A program made the position numbers and the translations under genes. From the NCBI GenBank assembly GCA_036172665.1, contig CM069876.1, forward strand, positions 38,161,001 to 38,225,000: 64,000 bases of DNA, written 5' to 3'. Below the pieces are notes generated by a model. It was given only the letters and a program-made list of their open reading frames with translations. It was not told the origin of the DNA and did no database searches. This document shows positions 1-12,800 of the stretch, one piece after another. The stretch's first letter is position 1. Every line of letters starts with the position of its first letter. This stretch comes from Prosopocoilus inquinatus. Taxonomy: Eukaryota > Arthropoda > Insecta > Coleoptera > Lucanidae.

Positions 1-305
1 AGCATAAATTTATGTTTTTTTTTTCTTCTATTAATGAAATAAATTCGTTTTCTGCGAAATTTTCCATCTTTCCTTCATAAAAAAAGACACTTCGAAAATA
101 AATCTGAACTCCCAAGTTCGTGAGGTTATGAAAGTTTTCTTTTAATCAGGGTTGTCAGATTTTTTGCAGGCAATGTCGCCAACTTGTCGACAAAATGTAG
201 CCGAAAGGCGCCAATTTTTTCCAAAAAGTCAAAGACAAGAAACAAAAAATCGCCTAGTTGGGATATCAAAAATCAGAACAACAATAAAAAAAACAATTGA
301 AAATT
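1..305 (+). repeat. Dispersed repeat, copy 1 (cut by window edge)
   Basis: The first 300 bases match 2652-2955 at high identity, beginning with AGCATAAATTTATG and running through the shared GGCAATGTCG and CGCCAATTTTTTC blocks. Both copies are in the same orientation. Copy 1 may extend left of the window. Confidence 0.8.
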
Positions 306-754
306 AATAAATGAATAATTACCATAAATAAATAATTTTTGTTGTAATAAGGTGTGCGTGCACCTCCAACATAAAAAATTGCTTTTGACGTCAGTTCCAT
401 CCTAATTAAGGATAGGCCAACACCTATTATCAAGTTGTAAAACCTGTACATCAGTGTTATTGGGAAAACTTCTTTGCTCATCACAATGATGATGATATAA
501 CTATCTTCCATCTATCCGTCGATAAAACAGCAGCTTTTTCACCTACAATAAATTAATTAATCCTCGCAATAATAACCGGGCCATCAAGGACGGCCAGTTG
601 AGCCCAAGCCCAGCAGCATTTCTAAAGAAATTCAAATGTGGGATCTGCTACTTCGTAAATAAATTTTTTTATTGTTAAACCAGATAATAAATTACTTTGG
701 CTGTTATATAACAGGGCGTTATTTTTGTACATACTCGATTGATTAGTATTTCAG
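306..754 (+). other. Presumed intron, no feature recognised
   Basis: This stretch leads up to the acceptor of the exon at 755. A frame around 585-645 is open and followed by a GTAAAT donor-like site, but there is no good acceptor and no M13 similarity, so no exon is called. Confidence 0.3.
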
Positions 755-868
755 AATGTGGGAGAATCGTTTCAGAATTCTTCGTTTCTCGAGAGCAGCG
801 CAACAACTTTAAATGTCAATTAAACGACGGCGACGTCGGAATCTTTAATGATCTAGAAAGCACGCATG
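755..868 (+). CDS. Probable upstream exon of the M13-like gene
   Basis: The segment is preceded by a pyrimidine-rich TTTCAG and followed by GTAAGG. One frame stays open for all 114 nt and reads CGRIVSEFF...NDLESTH. It ends with one spare base that joins the next exon (6372) to give THGGWYIMKNW, matching the usual '..L..GGW' of M13 proteins. The two other frames contain stops. The intron that follows is 5.5 kb and full of repeats. The N-terminal membrane anchor and the segment before this exon are not visible in 1-754. Confidence 0.55.
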
Positions 869-3800
869 GTAAGGTAAAGAATGCTTTTAAATTATGTTCT
901 TTATGGACCAATTAGATGAGATGATATCGTTTAAACCACATGTAGTTGTAGAGACACAGGAAAACTTTCACGTCCAATTACTTTTCCTCTTCGAAATAAG
1001 TTAATTACTTCTGCGTAAATCAAATCTGATGCGGTAATCCTGGCCCCAGAAACAAAAGCGACGGTTTCAGGAGACCCTGAAACTACATGCTATTTAGGTC
1101 AATGCTGGGGTAAGCGATATTTAGGTCACATCCGGGTCGCTTTTCTGGGTCACCTGTCACCGCTTCTTAATTTATTTCATGATAAAAAAGGGAAAGAAAG
1201 GGGAACGTTTTAAAAACGCACGCCTCGAAGGGATACACAACGTTATTTATTATAAGATCGCATCGATTAGACGTGTGAAATATTGTATTTTCGCGAGTAC
1301 TTGCAAGTAAATGTAGAGTGAGCAATTTCAACGTGACCCAATTCAGTTGAGAACACTGCAAACTGCAAGGTTGGTGTTCATTTAACAAGCATAATCTCTT
1401 CTGAAAGTACGGAGCTATCGTATTTACTCACACTCGAGAAAATCAACACACTTACGTGTTCAGTCAACGCCATCCCATTCCCTTATGAGATTATCGTGTA
1501 ACAAAGATAACAAATACAAATGTGGCAAGAGCAACAAGGAAAGCAAACAGTTTCCGGCCGACTGTCTAATCAAAAGTGTATTAGGTTAAGTCATTATTAC
1601 CGGACGGAATTATGTATTTTGTTCGGTTTATTTCGAACGAGGCGGCAACGAGCGTTTACTCGTGGCTGCAGCGTTATATATTTGCCGCTTCGTTTGCATT
1701 TAATCGAACAAAATATATAATTCCGTTCTCTGGTCATTATTCAGTAAGCCGCAATAAATTGCCATTTATAAAACGTTACTTTAAATACAACAAACTTTCG
1801 ACCATGTTTCTTTAATCCCTGGATGAGTTTATTGTGCGACAAGGATAGATAGAAAAAAAAAATCATTAATGTCGCTGCTTGAACACGAATTGTGTTAATT
1901 TAAAACCTTAAGAAAATTACGAAATGGCTGACACCTGGCGGTGGAGTTTTGCGAAGAGCTCCATAATAAGGAAAACATTGGAATGACATTTGCTTGTTAA
2001 CCTAAAAGACAAACATTAAATGTAATTGTTTGTTTGTGACGCTTTCATACTTTTAGCATAATGTACAAACAATAATAAAACTAACATCATTAGGGGATCG
2101 AATAGATAAGTTATATGAATGAGAGCTCTTTGTTTTTCCGATTAAAGGCGCCACCTGTTGGTTCGTGATTTTCGCGAATTGGATAGTAAAGGGCTGGAGC
2201 CCTTTACAACAAGAGTATACTTGGCGCTCAGAATTGATTTCTTGATCTTATACTACTTTTTTGTGAGCTTCATATCAATATTTACGATTACCCAGATGAA
2301 ATCCAATGAACTGTCAACAATATCTTAGAATATCTGGTAACTTCCTCAAATCTCACTGTTTTGCTAACACCGCTTTAATAGGAACATAGTGCAAGAAGAG
2401 GACAATCAATTCTGATCACCCTGTAAAGCATAGAAATTTATTATAGCGCTTTTCTTTTGTTAACGTTAACCGCTGCCAACTGTCCAAGTCTTCAAAGCCA
2501 TTTGTTCCTTTCACTTTTGGCATCAAGCCTTGGGACGTTAAAACTGTCTTTCCCCTTACCCCTTGAGAACATGCTTTTCAGCTCCGGCTTCACGCTTGAA
2601 TTTGAAATGTGAGGTTAGGTATTACATGACATACGAGTACGTTTCGGTATTTAGCATAAATTTATGTATTTTTTTCTTCTATTAATAAAATAAATTCGTT
2701 TTCGGCAAAATTTTCCATTTTTCCTTCATAAAAAAAAGACACTTCGAAAATAAATCTAAACTCCAAGTTCGTGAGGTTATTAAAGTTTTCTTTTAATCAG
2801 GGTTGCCAGATTTTTTTGCAGGCAATGTCGTCAACTTGTCGTCAAAGTGTAGCCAAAAGGCGCCAATTTTTTCTAAAGTCAAAGGCAAAAAACAAAAAAT
2901 CGCCTATTTGGGATATTAAAAATCAGAACAACAATAAAAAAAGAACAATTGAAATCTGCAAGAAATCAAAAACAACTACATCAAAATACAAGGACTGCAG
3001 TAAACAAAATAAACAAAGGGAAATCGACAATACCATACCAAGCTGAACGAAAAACTATTTTCCAGAAATTTATCAAAAAATTTCTTGAAAATTCAAGGGA
3101 ATTGTAAAAAAAGTCTATAATACGATTAAAAAAAAACAGTGCGCGGCACAAAAGAAGATTACAATTAAGACACAAAATAAATGAAAAAATGATAAATTAC
3201 AAACAAGCGTGAATAAAAAAAAAACAAAAAAATCAATTCAACGTATGAGAAAGGCAAAGGAAAAATATAATACAAAAGCATAAAGAACAGAAGAGAAAAA
3301 AAGCAAAAGAAGATGACGACTAAGATGAACAAAAACCAAATGAATCTCCTGACAGAAAATTAAGAAAAAATCTAGTAGAAAACAAAAGGTAACTGTAAGA
3401 AAAAAATGGTAAAAATAAACAAAAGAGATATACCAGAGCATAAAACAAATTTTTGAAAAAGTATCAGGATGCAACTAATAAAATGTAAAAAAAAGTATGA
3501 AAAACATGAAATGAATATGAAACTAAAGAAAACTCTCTCTCTCTCTCTCTCTTTCTCTGTTCTACAATTTGCATGCCTGATTGATTCAACTTTGTTATGT
3601 ATATTTACAATAGAAAGTAAAAAAAAATAGTATACAAAACCAGTGGCGGCTCGTGATGATTTACTACGGGCGGACAACAACTGCATTTTCCAAATAAATT
3701 TGTTTTTCGGAGGTTTGTAATTTTTTAACTAAATTTAAGCATGAAATTTACTGAGCTTTTTCTCAGCTTTCCAATGCCGTTTACCAAAAAAACAATCGCC

Positions 3801-6800
3801 GACATGTTCTTGAGTTACAATCAAAATTCAAAAGCGAGGCGTTTTTATTTACTCAATTAACTGCATGTCTCTCCCTCCCACGCGATCGCGGTTGTAATTT
3901 TTGAATTCAATTTAATGGGAGGATTTACACAGTTTTTTTCTCACCTTTCCAACGCCTTTTACGAAAAGCAATCGAACAGCGCCTTCTTGAGTTATAATCA
4001 AAATTAAAATGCCATACTTTTTTCCTCAGTTAACTGAGGATCCTTTAAATTTTTGGTGTAAATTTAAGCGGGGATTTACAGAACTTTTTCTTAGCTTTCC
4101 AACGCCGCTTACCAAAGAAAAAAAAACAATTAACGAACGCGTTCTTGAGTTACAATCAAGATTCTAAAGCGACGCGTTTTTTATTTGCTCAATTAACTAA
4201 ACGTGTCTCCTTCCCCTCGCGATCGCGCTTATAATTTTTAAATTCAATTTAAGCGTGGGATTTACTAAGCTTTTTCTCTCACCAAAAAAACAATCGACGA
4301 TCGACAACTGCAAAAGGGAAAGTGGATGCATTTTCCAGGCAAATATGTTTTTCGGGACTGTTCCGACGAGGAACCGGAACGTGCAACTTCTATAGAACGG
4401 GGTGGGCACTGCCCACCTTGCCCACCCGACGAGCTGCCACTGGACACAACAGTTTCCTGTAATTCTTCTCTCTCAAAATGCTATTATTTAAATACGACTT
4501 CACAAATTATACCATGCGATCAACGGAATTTATAATTAGAGCAGGCTGTGATATTTTCCAAAAAGTTGGCAATATAAGCTTTACAGTTTGAAATTAAAAG
4601 TTTTAAGTGCAAAACTGTGACATTTATTTACTTTTTTTAAATGATTGATAATCAACGGATATGTCCTACGGAACCCTCCCTAATATTCTAAGAAGGGGTT
4701 TAAACCGGCATCCATACAAAATAAAATAACAAAATAAAGATTGTATAAAGCACGGGCATAACCTCAAACATGACAACTGTCAACTTATTATTTATTTCTC
4801 GTTGTATCCAACCACACATCATAAAATAGCACCAATCACAGCCTCCTCTAATTATGAATTCCATTGATCACTCGGTATTTAAAAATTTAGAAAGTTTTCA
4901 AAGTTGACAGGTTTGTAAAATCTGTAAAGATGTAATCCGCTTTTGAGAAAAAACAATCACAGGAAACTGTTTCTCTGTCTATAATTTTTTTTGCTTTCGA
5001 CTGCATATGTACTGCGCCCGCCAAAAAATTTGGGACATATAATATATTCTCCTGTAAATACATATAACGACATGTTTACAGTATCAGTAAAGCTGCATTC
5101 AGATTAATAAAATAAAATAATTCAAAAATGCATGCACAGTGTTATCCCAGATTTTTTTGGCGGGCTTAATACATAAACAAAGTTGAAGCAGGCTTGCAAA
5201 CTGTAGAACTCAAATTCTCTTCCAAGTAGGAACATTTGTGATATCAACCCCATTCAGTTTGTAAATAACGCAATCATATAAAAATATAAGGAGTGTTTGT
5301 TTCTTAAATGAGGAGTACAGTGGTCTGGCTAGCGCGCGGTTAATTTAAAATGACACACTCTATACATGTTCATTGCCTTTTGGAGGAATTAATAAAGTAA
5401 ATTAGATCTTTTGGAGGAATTATTAAAGTAAACTAGGTCTTTTGGAGGAATTAATAAACTAAACTAAACTAAAATGTTAAGTGCAATGATCGGTAGTGAC
5501 TGTTTGATTTGGCGTACATGTCTACAAACGTGCACGCGCGTCTGGATATCCCTTTTAAAAGCAAGTTGCTTTCCTTCTTTCTCTTACCTCTGTCTACCAT
5601 AGTAAGAAGCATGGCTCACTCATTGGGGCGACATTGTCACTTAATGCCGGTGTTTAATAATAACAAAAACATTTCTAAAAATAAATGAAAAATAACAAAC
5701 ACACTTTTTAGCGACAGGAAACGAATTTTGCCGGATTTTTTCTGCCAATTTCATAATTAATTTCCATAAATTATATTAATGCCAAAAGCGACACGGGACA
5801 TCTCCTTGCTTCCTGAAATCCTTGACATACTCACTCACATCTGATGTTAAGTGAAATATGTAAATGGTGAGAAAGACGACCCAAATTTTATGAATTTGTG
5901 CTTTGAAGAAGGCTTCCTTATTGGTGGTACCAGGAAAAAACATTTCCATTACCTAAACAGAGACAGATTTATTACTGTTCTTACATAAGCCAGTGGTCAG
6001 TGCGTGTATAATTTTAAAGCTTCCGTCAGTACTTAATTTTCGATGATTTCTTGAAGTTAAAAAAAAAAAAATTTGCGTTGCAAGTCCTAAATAAATTATT
6101 ATAAATTAACCCAAACATTTTTTCCGAAGGAATAAACCCACCCGACTTATGACGACCTTAGCATTAAGATTAATTGGACGCGATAAATAAATTTATGTCG
6201 CCTCGATCCCAAAACATCATTCCTGCATGTTTATTGATTTTTATTGCGAGAGAAATAAATCCGGCGACATTTAACCAAAAGAAAAAAAAAATTGATGTCA
6301 TTTGAATATAAATGGAAAAAAGAAACGTCTAGACGGAAAGCTCTCCTCAAAAAAAAAATGTTTTGTTGCAGGCGGATGGTACATTATGAAGAACTGGAAC
6401 TTGATGGATTTCGACGCGAAATCCTTGCTCCAGGATCTCCACGTGAAATACGGGGTGACACCCTTTTTTAAAATCGCCGTCGATCCCAATCCCAGCTCAC
6501 CTGGGAACAGCAGCATAAGGATCTCGCCCGCCGGTCTGGGGTTACCCGACCGTCGCTATTACTACACGAAGGGGAATCCCGAAGACCCTGTAAGTGCTCA
6601 GATTCTTGCTTGCTAAACTTGATTCCGATTTTCCTTTTAGATCCAAACCGCCTACATACAACTGATTAGAGATGTGGTTATAAATTTCAGCGCGACGAGG
6701 AGGGAAGCCGTGACATTCGGCCGGGACATTTTTTATTATGAAAAGCGCATCGCTGAAATCACCCCGGAAAGTAGCGAGCTGGAAGATCCGGTTCGCACTT

Positions 6801-9800
6801 ACAACATTGTCAAAGTTTCCGAGCTACAGATTACAGCCCCCAATGTATGTGATTATAATACGTGATTAAATCGAATTTGAATTTAGTCGATTCGATCGAT
6901 TCGACTTTTCCAGGTTTTTTGAAACCTAAACGGAACCAGACTTTCCAATTTAACATTATATTTTATTTAAATCAAAATTAACAAATTTAAAAAAACATCC
7001 AGGGATTTACTCATTAATTTATTTATAACAGAGCAATTACATCTAGATAGGGCGGTGAAGCCAATTGCTTCACATAACCTATTCGCTCAAATGGGACTGA
7101 CGTTTCTTTATTTATGACATTAATTTATTTATCACAGAGCAATTACACCTAGATAGGGCAGTGAAGCCGATTCCTTCACATAACCTATTCGCTCAAATTG
7201 GATTGACGTTTCTTTAATTATGACATTAATTAAATCCTCTTCTGTTTTTCTTTTTCTTTTTCGTTTTTATGTTGTGTTCTTTTTAGTTATATTTTTATGA
7301 CATTTTGACGGCGATGTTTCCCGAAGCAAACATCAACGAGGACACGGAAGTCATCCTGACGTCGCAGGACTACCTGTCAAAAGTATCGCAGATCGTGTCC
7401 ACCACCGATTCGACCACGATGAACAGTTACATGATGTGGACCTTGGTTAAAACCTACTTGCCATACCTGTCGTTGAAGTTCACGTCGGCCTGGAACTCCT
7501 ATAATTCCGAATTGTTAGGTAATTAAAAAGAGTATAATACAGGGTGTACATTCTGGATTGTGAAAGCTCTTACGAATGAAAGAATGATTGCTGTAAACGT
7601 CGGTCCAGAAACAAGAGTTAAACGAGCTCAGCATGGGAATCACGAGGAATAGAATTCTATTTTTGTGACGTCACATCGTCTCTAGGCGACTGTTTATTGT
7701 ATGGTGAGCGTCTGCCGTTGCTAAGCAAAGTGGCGTCATAATAACAGAATTTCTATTCGTCGTGATCTCTACACAGGATTAGGATTGCAAGTAGACCTAA
7801 AAAAGTAAAAAAACTAAGAAAATGAATAAAAGAAATAAATGAAAATTAACTCAAAATATTATATTATACACCAAGGAAGAGAAAAGCGTATTTTTTTCCA
7901 GAAGTGTAAAAAAAACTAAAAAAACAAAACTTTAAAATTCTATTAACAAATTAAAACTAACTCAAGTTCGAAACTGACCTACCGCCTTCCGGTGTTGCCA
8001 ACCATGGCGATTTATCGCCAGGTGGGCTGGGCTCGGCGATTGGCAACCAAAATGGGTGAATTAATTTTTATTTGATTGCAGATTCTGAAATACGGAAAAA
8101 TTAAATTTTCACGTTTAACAGATTTTTAGTTTTTTTATTTGTTTTTTTTTTTAAATTTTTGCTTAGGTTGAACGGAACTAGGTTGAGTTCAATTGGGCGC
8201 TGTTGACATTGAGATAGGTTGAGCTTCATTCTAATCGATTTTTAGTTTCTAACATTTTTTTTACTTTTTTGTAATTTTAAAGTTTGTTACTTGTGTTAAA
8301 TGGAGTTGAGTTAGGCTTAGGTTAATTGGGTTGGATTTACCTCGACATTGCTTGAACTTCATTTTCATTTTTAATTAATATTTTTTTGCTTTTTTTATCT
8401 TTTTATAATTTGTTTTTTTGTTAGCCCTCAAACACAGGACAAATCAATCTACAAGTGGCGGAAAGCACATTATGATGACAAAACCTAATAAGTTGGTTGA
8501 GTTCAGTTGAGTTGACCTTGAGATTGATAGTTTCATTTTAATCTATACGTATAAATTTTAATATTTTTTAAACTTTTAATTGTTTTTTATTTAATTTTTT
8601 TTTTTTTTTAATTTACCTGAATGGAGTCAAGTTGAGTTCAGCTAGATTTAGTTGACCTTGAAACTTTGTTTTGGTTTTAATATTCAGTAATTTTTTATTT
8701 TCTTTATTGTTTTATATTTTTGTTGTTGTAGAGTTGGGTTGGGTTGACCTTGAGATTTATGAAGCTTAATTTTCATCGTTTTTTAATATTTGTTGTTTTG
8801 GTAACATTTAATTTTTTTGTATTTTTAATTTTTTGTTTCTATTGAATACGATCAGTTGAGTTGGTTTGACCTTGAGATTGGTAAAGCTACATTATAATTT
8901 ACTTTAAAATAATTTAAACGTTAAATATTTTTTGTGTACTTGGTTTAAATGGAATCAAGTTGAGTTTTATAATTTTTTGCTTGGATTGAACAGTTTGGTT
9001 GAGTTGACATTGAGATTGGTTAAGCTTAATTTTAATCATTCTTTAATATTTTTAAATAGTATTGCAATATTTTATTTTTTTGTATTTTTAATTATTTGTG
9101 TCGATTGTATATGGTCAATTGAGTTGGGTTGACCTTGAGATTGGTTGGGTTGAGTTTACCTTGAGATTGGTATAGCTTAATTTTAATCATTTTTTAATAT
9201 TTTTAAATTGTAGGTTTTGCAATATTTTATGTTTTTGTATTTTTCATTATTTGTTTCGTTTAAATACGGTCAATTGAGTTGGTTTGACCTTGAGAGATTG
9301 GTAGAGCTACATTTTAAATGATTTCAAAATAATTTAATCATCTCTAAAATAATAATAGGAAGACTTTTTTTAAAATATCTGTTAATATTATAAATTTATT
9401 TTTTTTTGTATTTTCAATTGATTACGGTTAGTTGAGTTGGGCTGACCTTGAGATTTGGTAAAGCTACATTTTAATCGAAAATAACTTCTTAAATTTTCTT
9501 TTTAATTTAATGATTTTTGACTTTTTTTTTACTTGGTTTGAGTCAGGTTGAGTTCAGCTGGATTTAGTTGACCTTAAAACTTTGTTTGAGTTTTTATATT
9601 TAATTGTAATTTTTCCTTATGAATGGAGATAATGAATTTTTCTTTAATTTTAATTTTTCATTGTTTTATAATTTCTTGTTTGAATTGAACAGAGTGGAAG
9701 TCAATTATAGAGTTGGGTTGGGTTGACCTTGAGATTGACCAAACTTTAAATTTTAATGGTTTTTTAATAGTGTAACATTCTTTTTTTTGTATTTTTAATT

Positions 9801-12800
9801 TTTTTACAGTTGAATATAAGTTCAGTTATGGTCGACCCGACTGAACACGTTCAGTTCATTTCAGTTGACCTTGAGATTGGCAGAGTCTCATTTTAATCTG
9901 AGTATAAATTTTAATATTTTTTAAACTTTTGTTTTTAATTTTAATTTTTGGTTTAAATAGAATCACGTAGAGTTCAGTTGGATTCAATTGACCGTGAAAC
10001 TTTGTTTTCGTTTTAATACTTAATTGTAATTTTTCTTTATTAATGAAGGTAATGATTTTTTTTTATTTTTATTGCTTATTGTTTTATCATTTTTGCTTGA
10101 ATTGAACAGAGTAGCCTAGAACTATAGAGTTGGGTTGGGTTCACTTTGAGATTGATCCAGCTTCATTTTAATCGTTTTCTATAATGTAACAGTTATTACT
10201 TTTCTTTTTTTGGTATTTTTAATTTTGTGTTTCGATTGAGTACACGTTCAGTTGAGGTCAACTCGAACATTGAAACTGGTGAACATCTCGAAAATAATTT
10301 TAGGATGACATTTTGGCTGACACACAATTTGCAAGAAAATAGTGTAAATAAAAATAAATAAAATTATTACTCAATGTCACAAATCGATTCAAAAGTCGGC
10401 GTTTCGCCGTACGTACGCCAGCTTTTAAATCGATTGTCCATATATATTTTTTTTTTGATAAATATTAATTTTAAATACAATTAAGGAGAAAAGGCACTAA
10501 CAGGAGGACAGAAAAATTCTGTCGCATCCGGGAATCGAACCCGAGACACATCGATTACATGTCGATTGCTCTAACCAGCTGAGCTAACGTGACTCCGAAG
10601 TTCGAAAACTTTTTAAATTAGGAACAGGTGGTAAATGAAATGAGATTTTTGCCGACCCGCGAAATAGAAATTTAACACAAATTAAAGGAAAGGATATTGT
10701 TCGCAACATAAATACAATTATTTATGTTTTCCTTTAATTTGTATTAATTTGAATTTGAAAGCAGTTAGAGATTGTGGGTGACTTTCATCAATGCTCTTAT
10801 ACTACGAAAACTTGGCAACAATTGGTTGCACAGAGTTGACAATATTACCGCCTTTTGGCTTTCGACAGATCACGAACGCTTACAGAACCCCGCTATGTTT
10901 TAAAACAAAATTGCCTCAACTGCGTGTTGTAGGCTTCCAAAAACCTGTCGAGCGTTGGGAATTCTGCACGAACCTCCTCCAAAAATTCATGGGTTTCGCC
11001 TTAGACGCCCTACTGGAAAAACAACAACCCCTTTCCAACACCACCAAATCCGTGGTAACCGACGTCTTCAAGTCCGTTCGGAAAACCGTCGAGAAACGCT
11101 TGGATAAATTCAGAATCATGCCCGGCTTATACAAGCACCTAATCAGAAAGGTCTCTTCTTTTTCTTCATCATCATCATCTTCTTCTTAATTTTATTTTTT
11201 CACTTTTTGAATTTAGATCAGAACCATAACGTTGCAAGTCGCCCTTCCTGAAGATACGATCAGCGACGAGTACGTGAAAAATTACTACAAGAAACTCACC
11301 GTAATAAAATCGACGTTCTTCGGCAATTACAAGAACGGCGTGCTATTTCTGAAGAAGCTGGAAGAACGCAGGCTGGTTTCCCACCACCCCGAAGATTACT
11401 CCTTGTCTTACGCGAACCAGCGACTCCCAAACGTGCGGTACTTACCCTCCGCGAACTCCGTGATCGTACCGAGGGCTTTGCTGACCGCCCCTTATTTTGA
11501 AGAGAGATACCCCAGGTACGACGAAACAGATTCGATTTTCACCCCTTCCTTTTATGTGAATCGCACTTTTTGTTTGTTTTAGGGCGGTGTTGTACGGGCG
11601 CTTGGGGGTTGACATATCCAGTGCGATCGTTTCGAGCGTTTTGCCTTACGGAAGCGCTTGGACTTCCGATTGGAAGTTACTTACGGAATTCCACGCCATC
11701 GTCAACGAATCGATAAGGGATGTGCAGTACCCCAGGAGATGCCTGTCGGAGTTTTTGATTGCGAACGACTTGTGCGAGGAAGGGCTCGTTGGCCTTACCA
11801 CCTTGAGCACTTTGAAATTATTATCGGCGTTGGGGATTGGAGAAGAGGTGACTGTTACTTTCTTAACATTCAGGGAAATTTATTCTTTTTCATTTCAGGC
11901 TATGAATACTGCTGTGGATAGTGAAGCCAACCACATCCATCAACCCTCGTTGGAAATCTATGAAGATTCGGCCCTGTATTATTTGACTTTTGCACAGGTA
12001 AGTAGAGGATTGAAAATTCTGTTCGGGACTTTTGCTTTCTCCTCAAACCATCCATTCAAATGGGTGCTGAACAAATAAAAAATACTTTGAGGATGAAGCC
12101 TGATGCTACCGCCTGAATGAAATTACGTTACCTCCTGATTAATTGATGAAAACGGTAGCAAGTTAGCCCTGCGGAAGAGTAGCAGCCGTCCCGAGCTAGA
12201 ACTCAGATGGGAGATGGTTCGGGTGGGGTTTCAAGGGCGCCGGGGAGTTTGACCCCAGCTGATTGCTGCGCCACTGCGGAACCGCCGCCCAAGGTTCATA
12301 GCGTGCGTCAAAATTTCGGAAAGCTTTCAAGAGAACTTTCCACTCGTGCATCCAAAATAATTAAGACCTAGTTTTTCCATCACACTTTAACTTTAAACTT
12401 CATTTTATTACCATGGTAACGACTGTAAGGACAATTGTTTAAGTTAAACCCCAATTGACTGGCCATATGTCGTCGCAGCAAAACAACAAGTCGTATTTAA
12501 AACGTAAATATTAAAAAAAATTGTTGCAAATCGTTTTTGATTGCAGTGAAAACCTCGAGCAGCCTCTGTACAGCTGTTTCAGCCCTGCTTGGGGCTTCGT
12601 CAGCAGAGACGTCTTGCATGGGGGACTTATTAGAAGCAAGTCCGCTTCAATTTGTATATCCTATTGCAATGTCAGGTCAAAAAGCGATCGTTAGATGTCG
12701 CTATTTTATCTGTAAATATTAAACTCAAGAATATTCGAATGTCAAGGGCCCACCAGCCTAAAATAAATAACACGTTCGTAAGAGACGTTAGAATCTTTGA

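Noticed and set aside
585..650. Additional M13 exon
   Set aside because: Open frame and donor-like GTAAAT, but no credible acceptor and no family motif.
10520..10593. Functional tRNA-Thr gene
   Set aside because: The cloverleaf is recognisable, but U33 is replaced by A, the acceptor stem has a mismatch, and a SINE body with an A-tail follows.
11998..12078. Coding extension VSRGLKIL... after YLTFAQ
   Set aside because: It begins at a consensus donor GTAAGT and lacks the SLC motif that should follow.
12180..12390. C-terminal M13 exon ending ...PPPKVHSVRQNF
   Set aside because: There is no splice acceptor and no conserved cysteine. The exons at 15770 and 15906 join in phase and match the family end much better.
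12531..12720. Another candidate last M13 exon after TTGATTGCAG
   Set aside because: In the required phase it opens with a TGA stop and shows no M13 motif.
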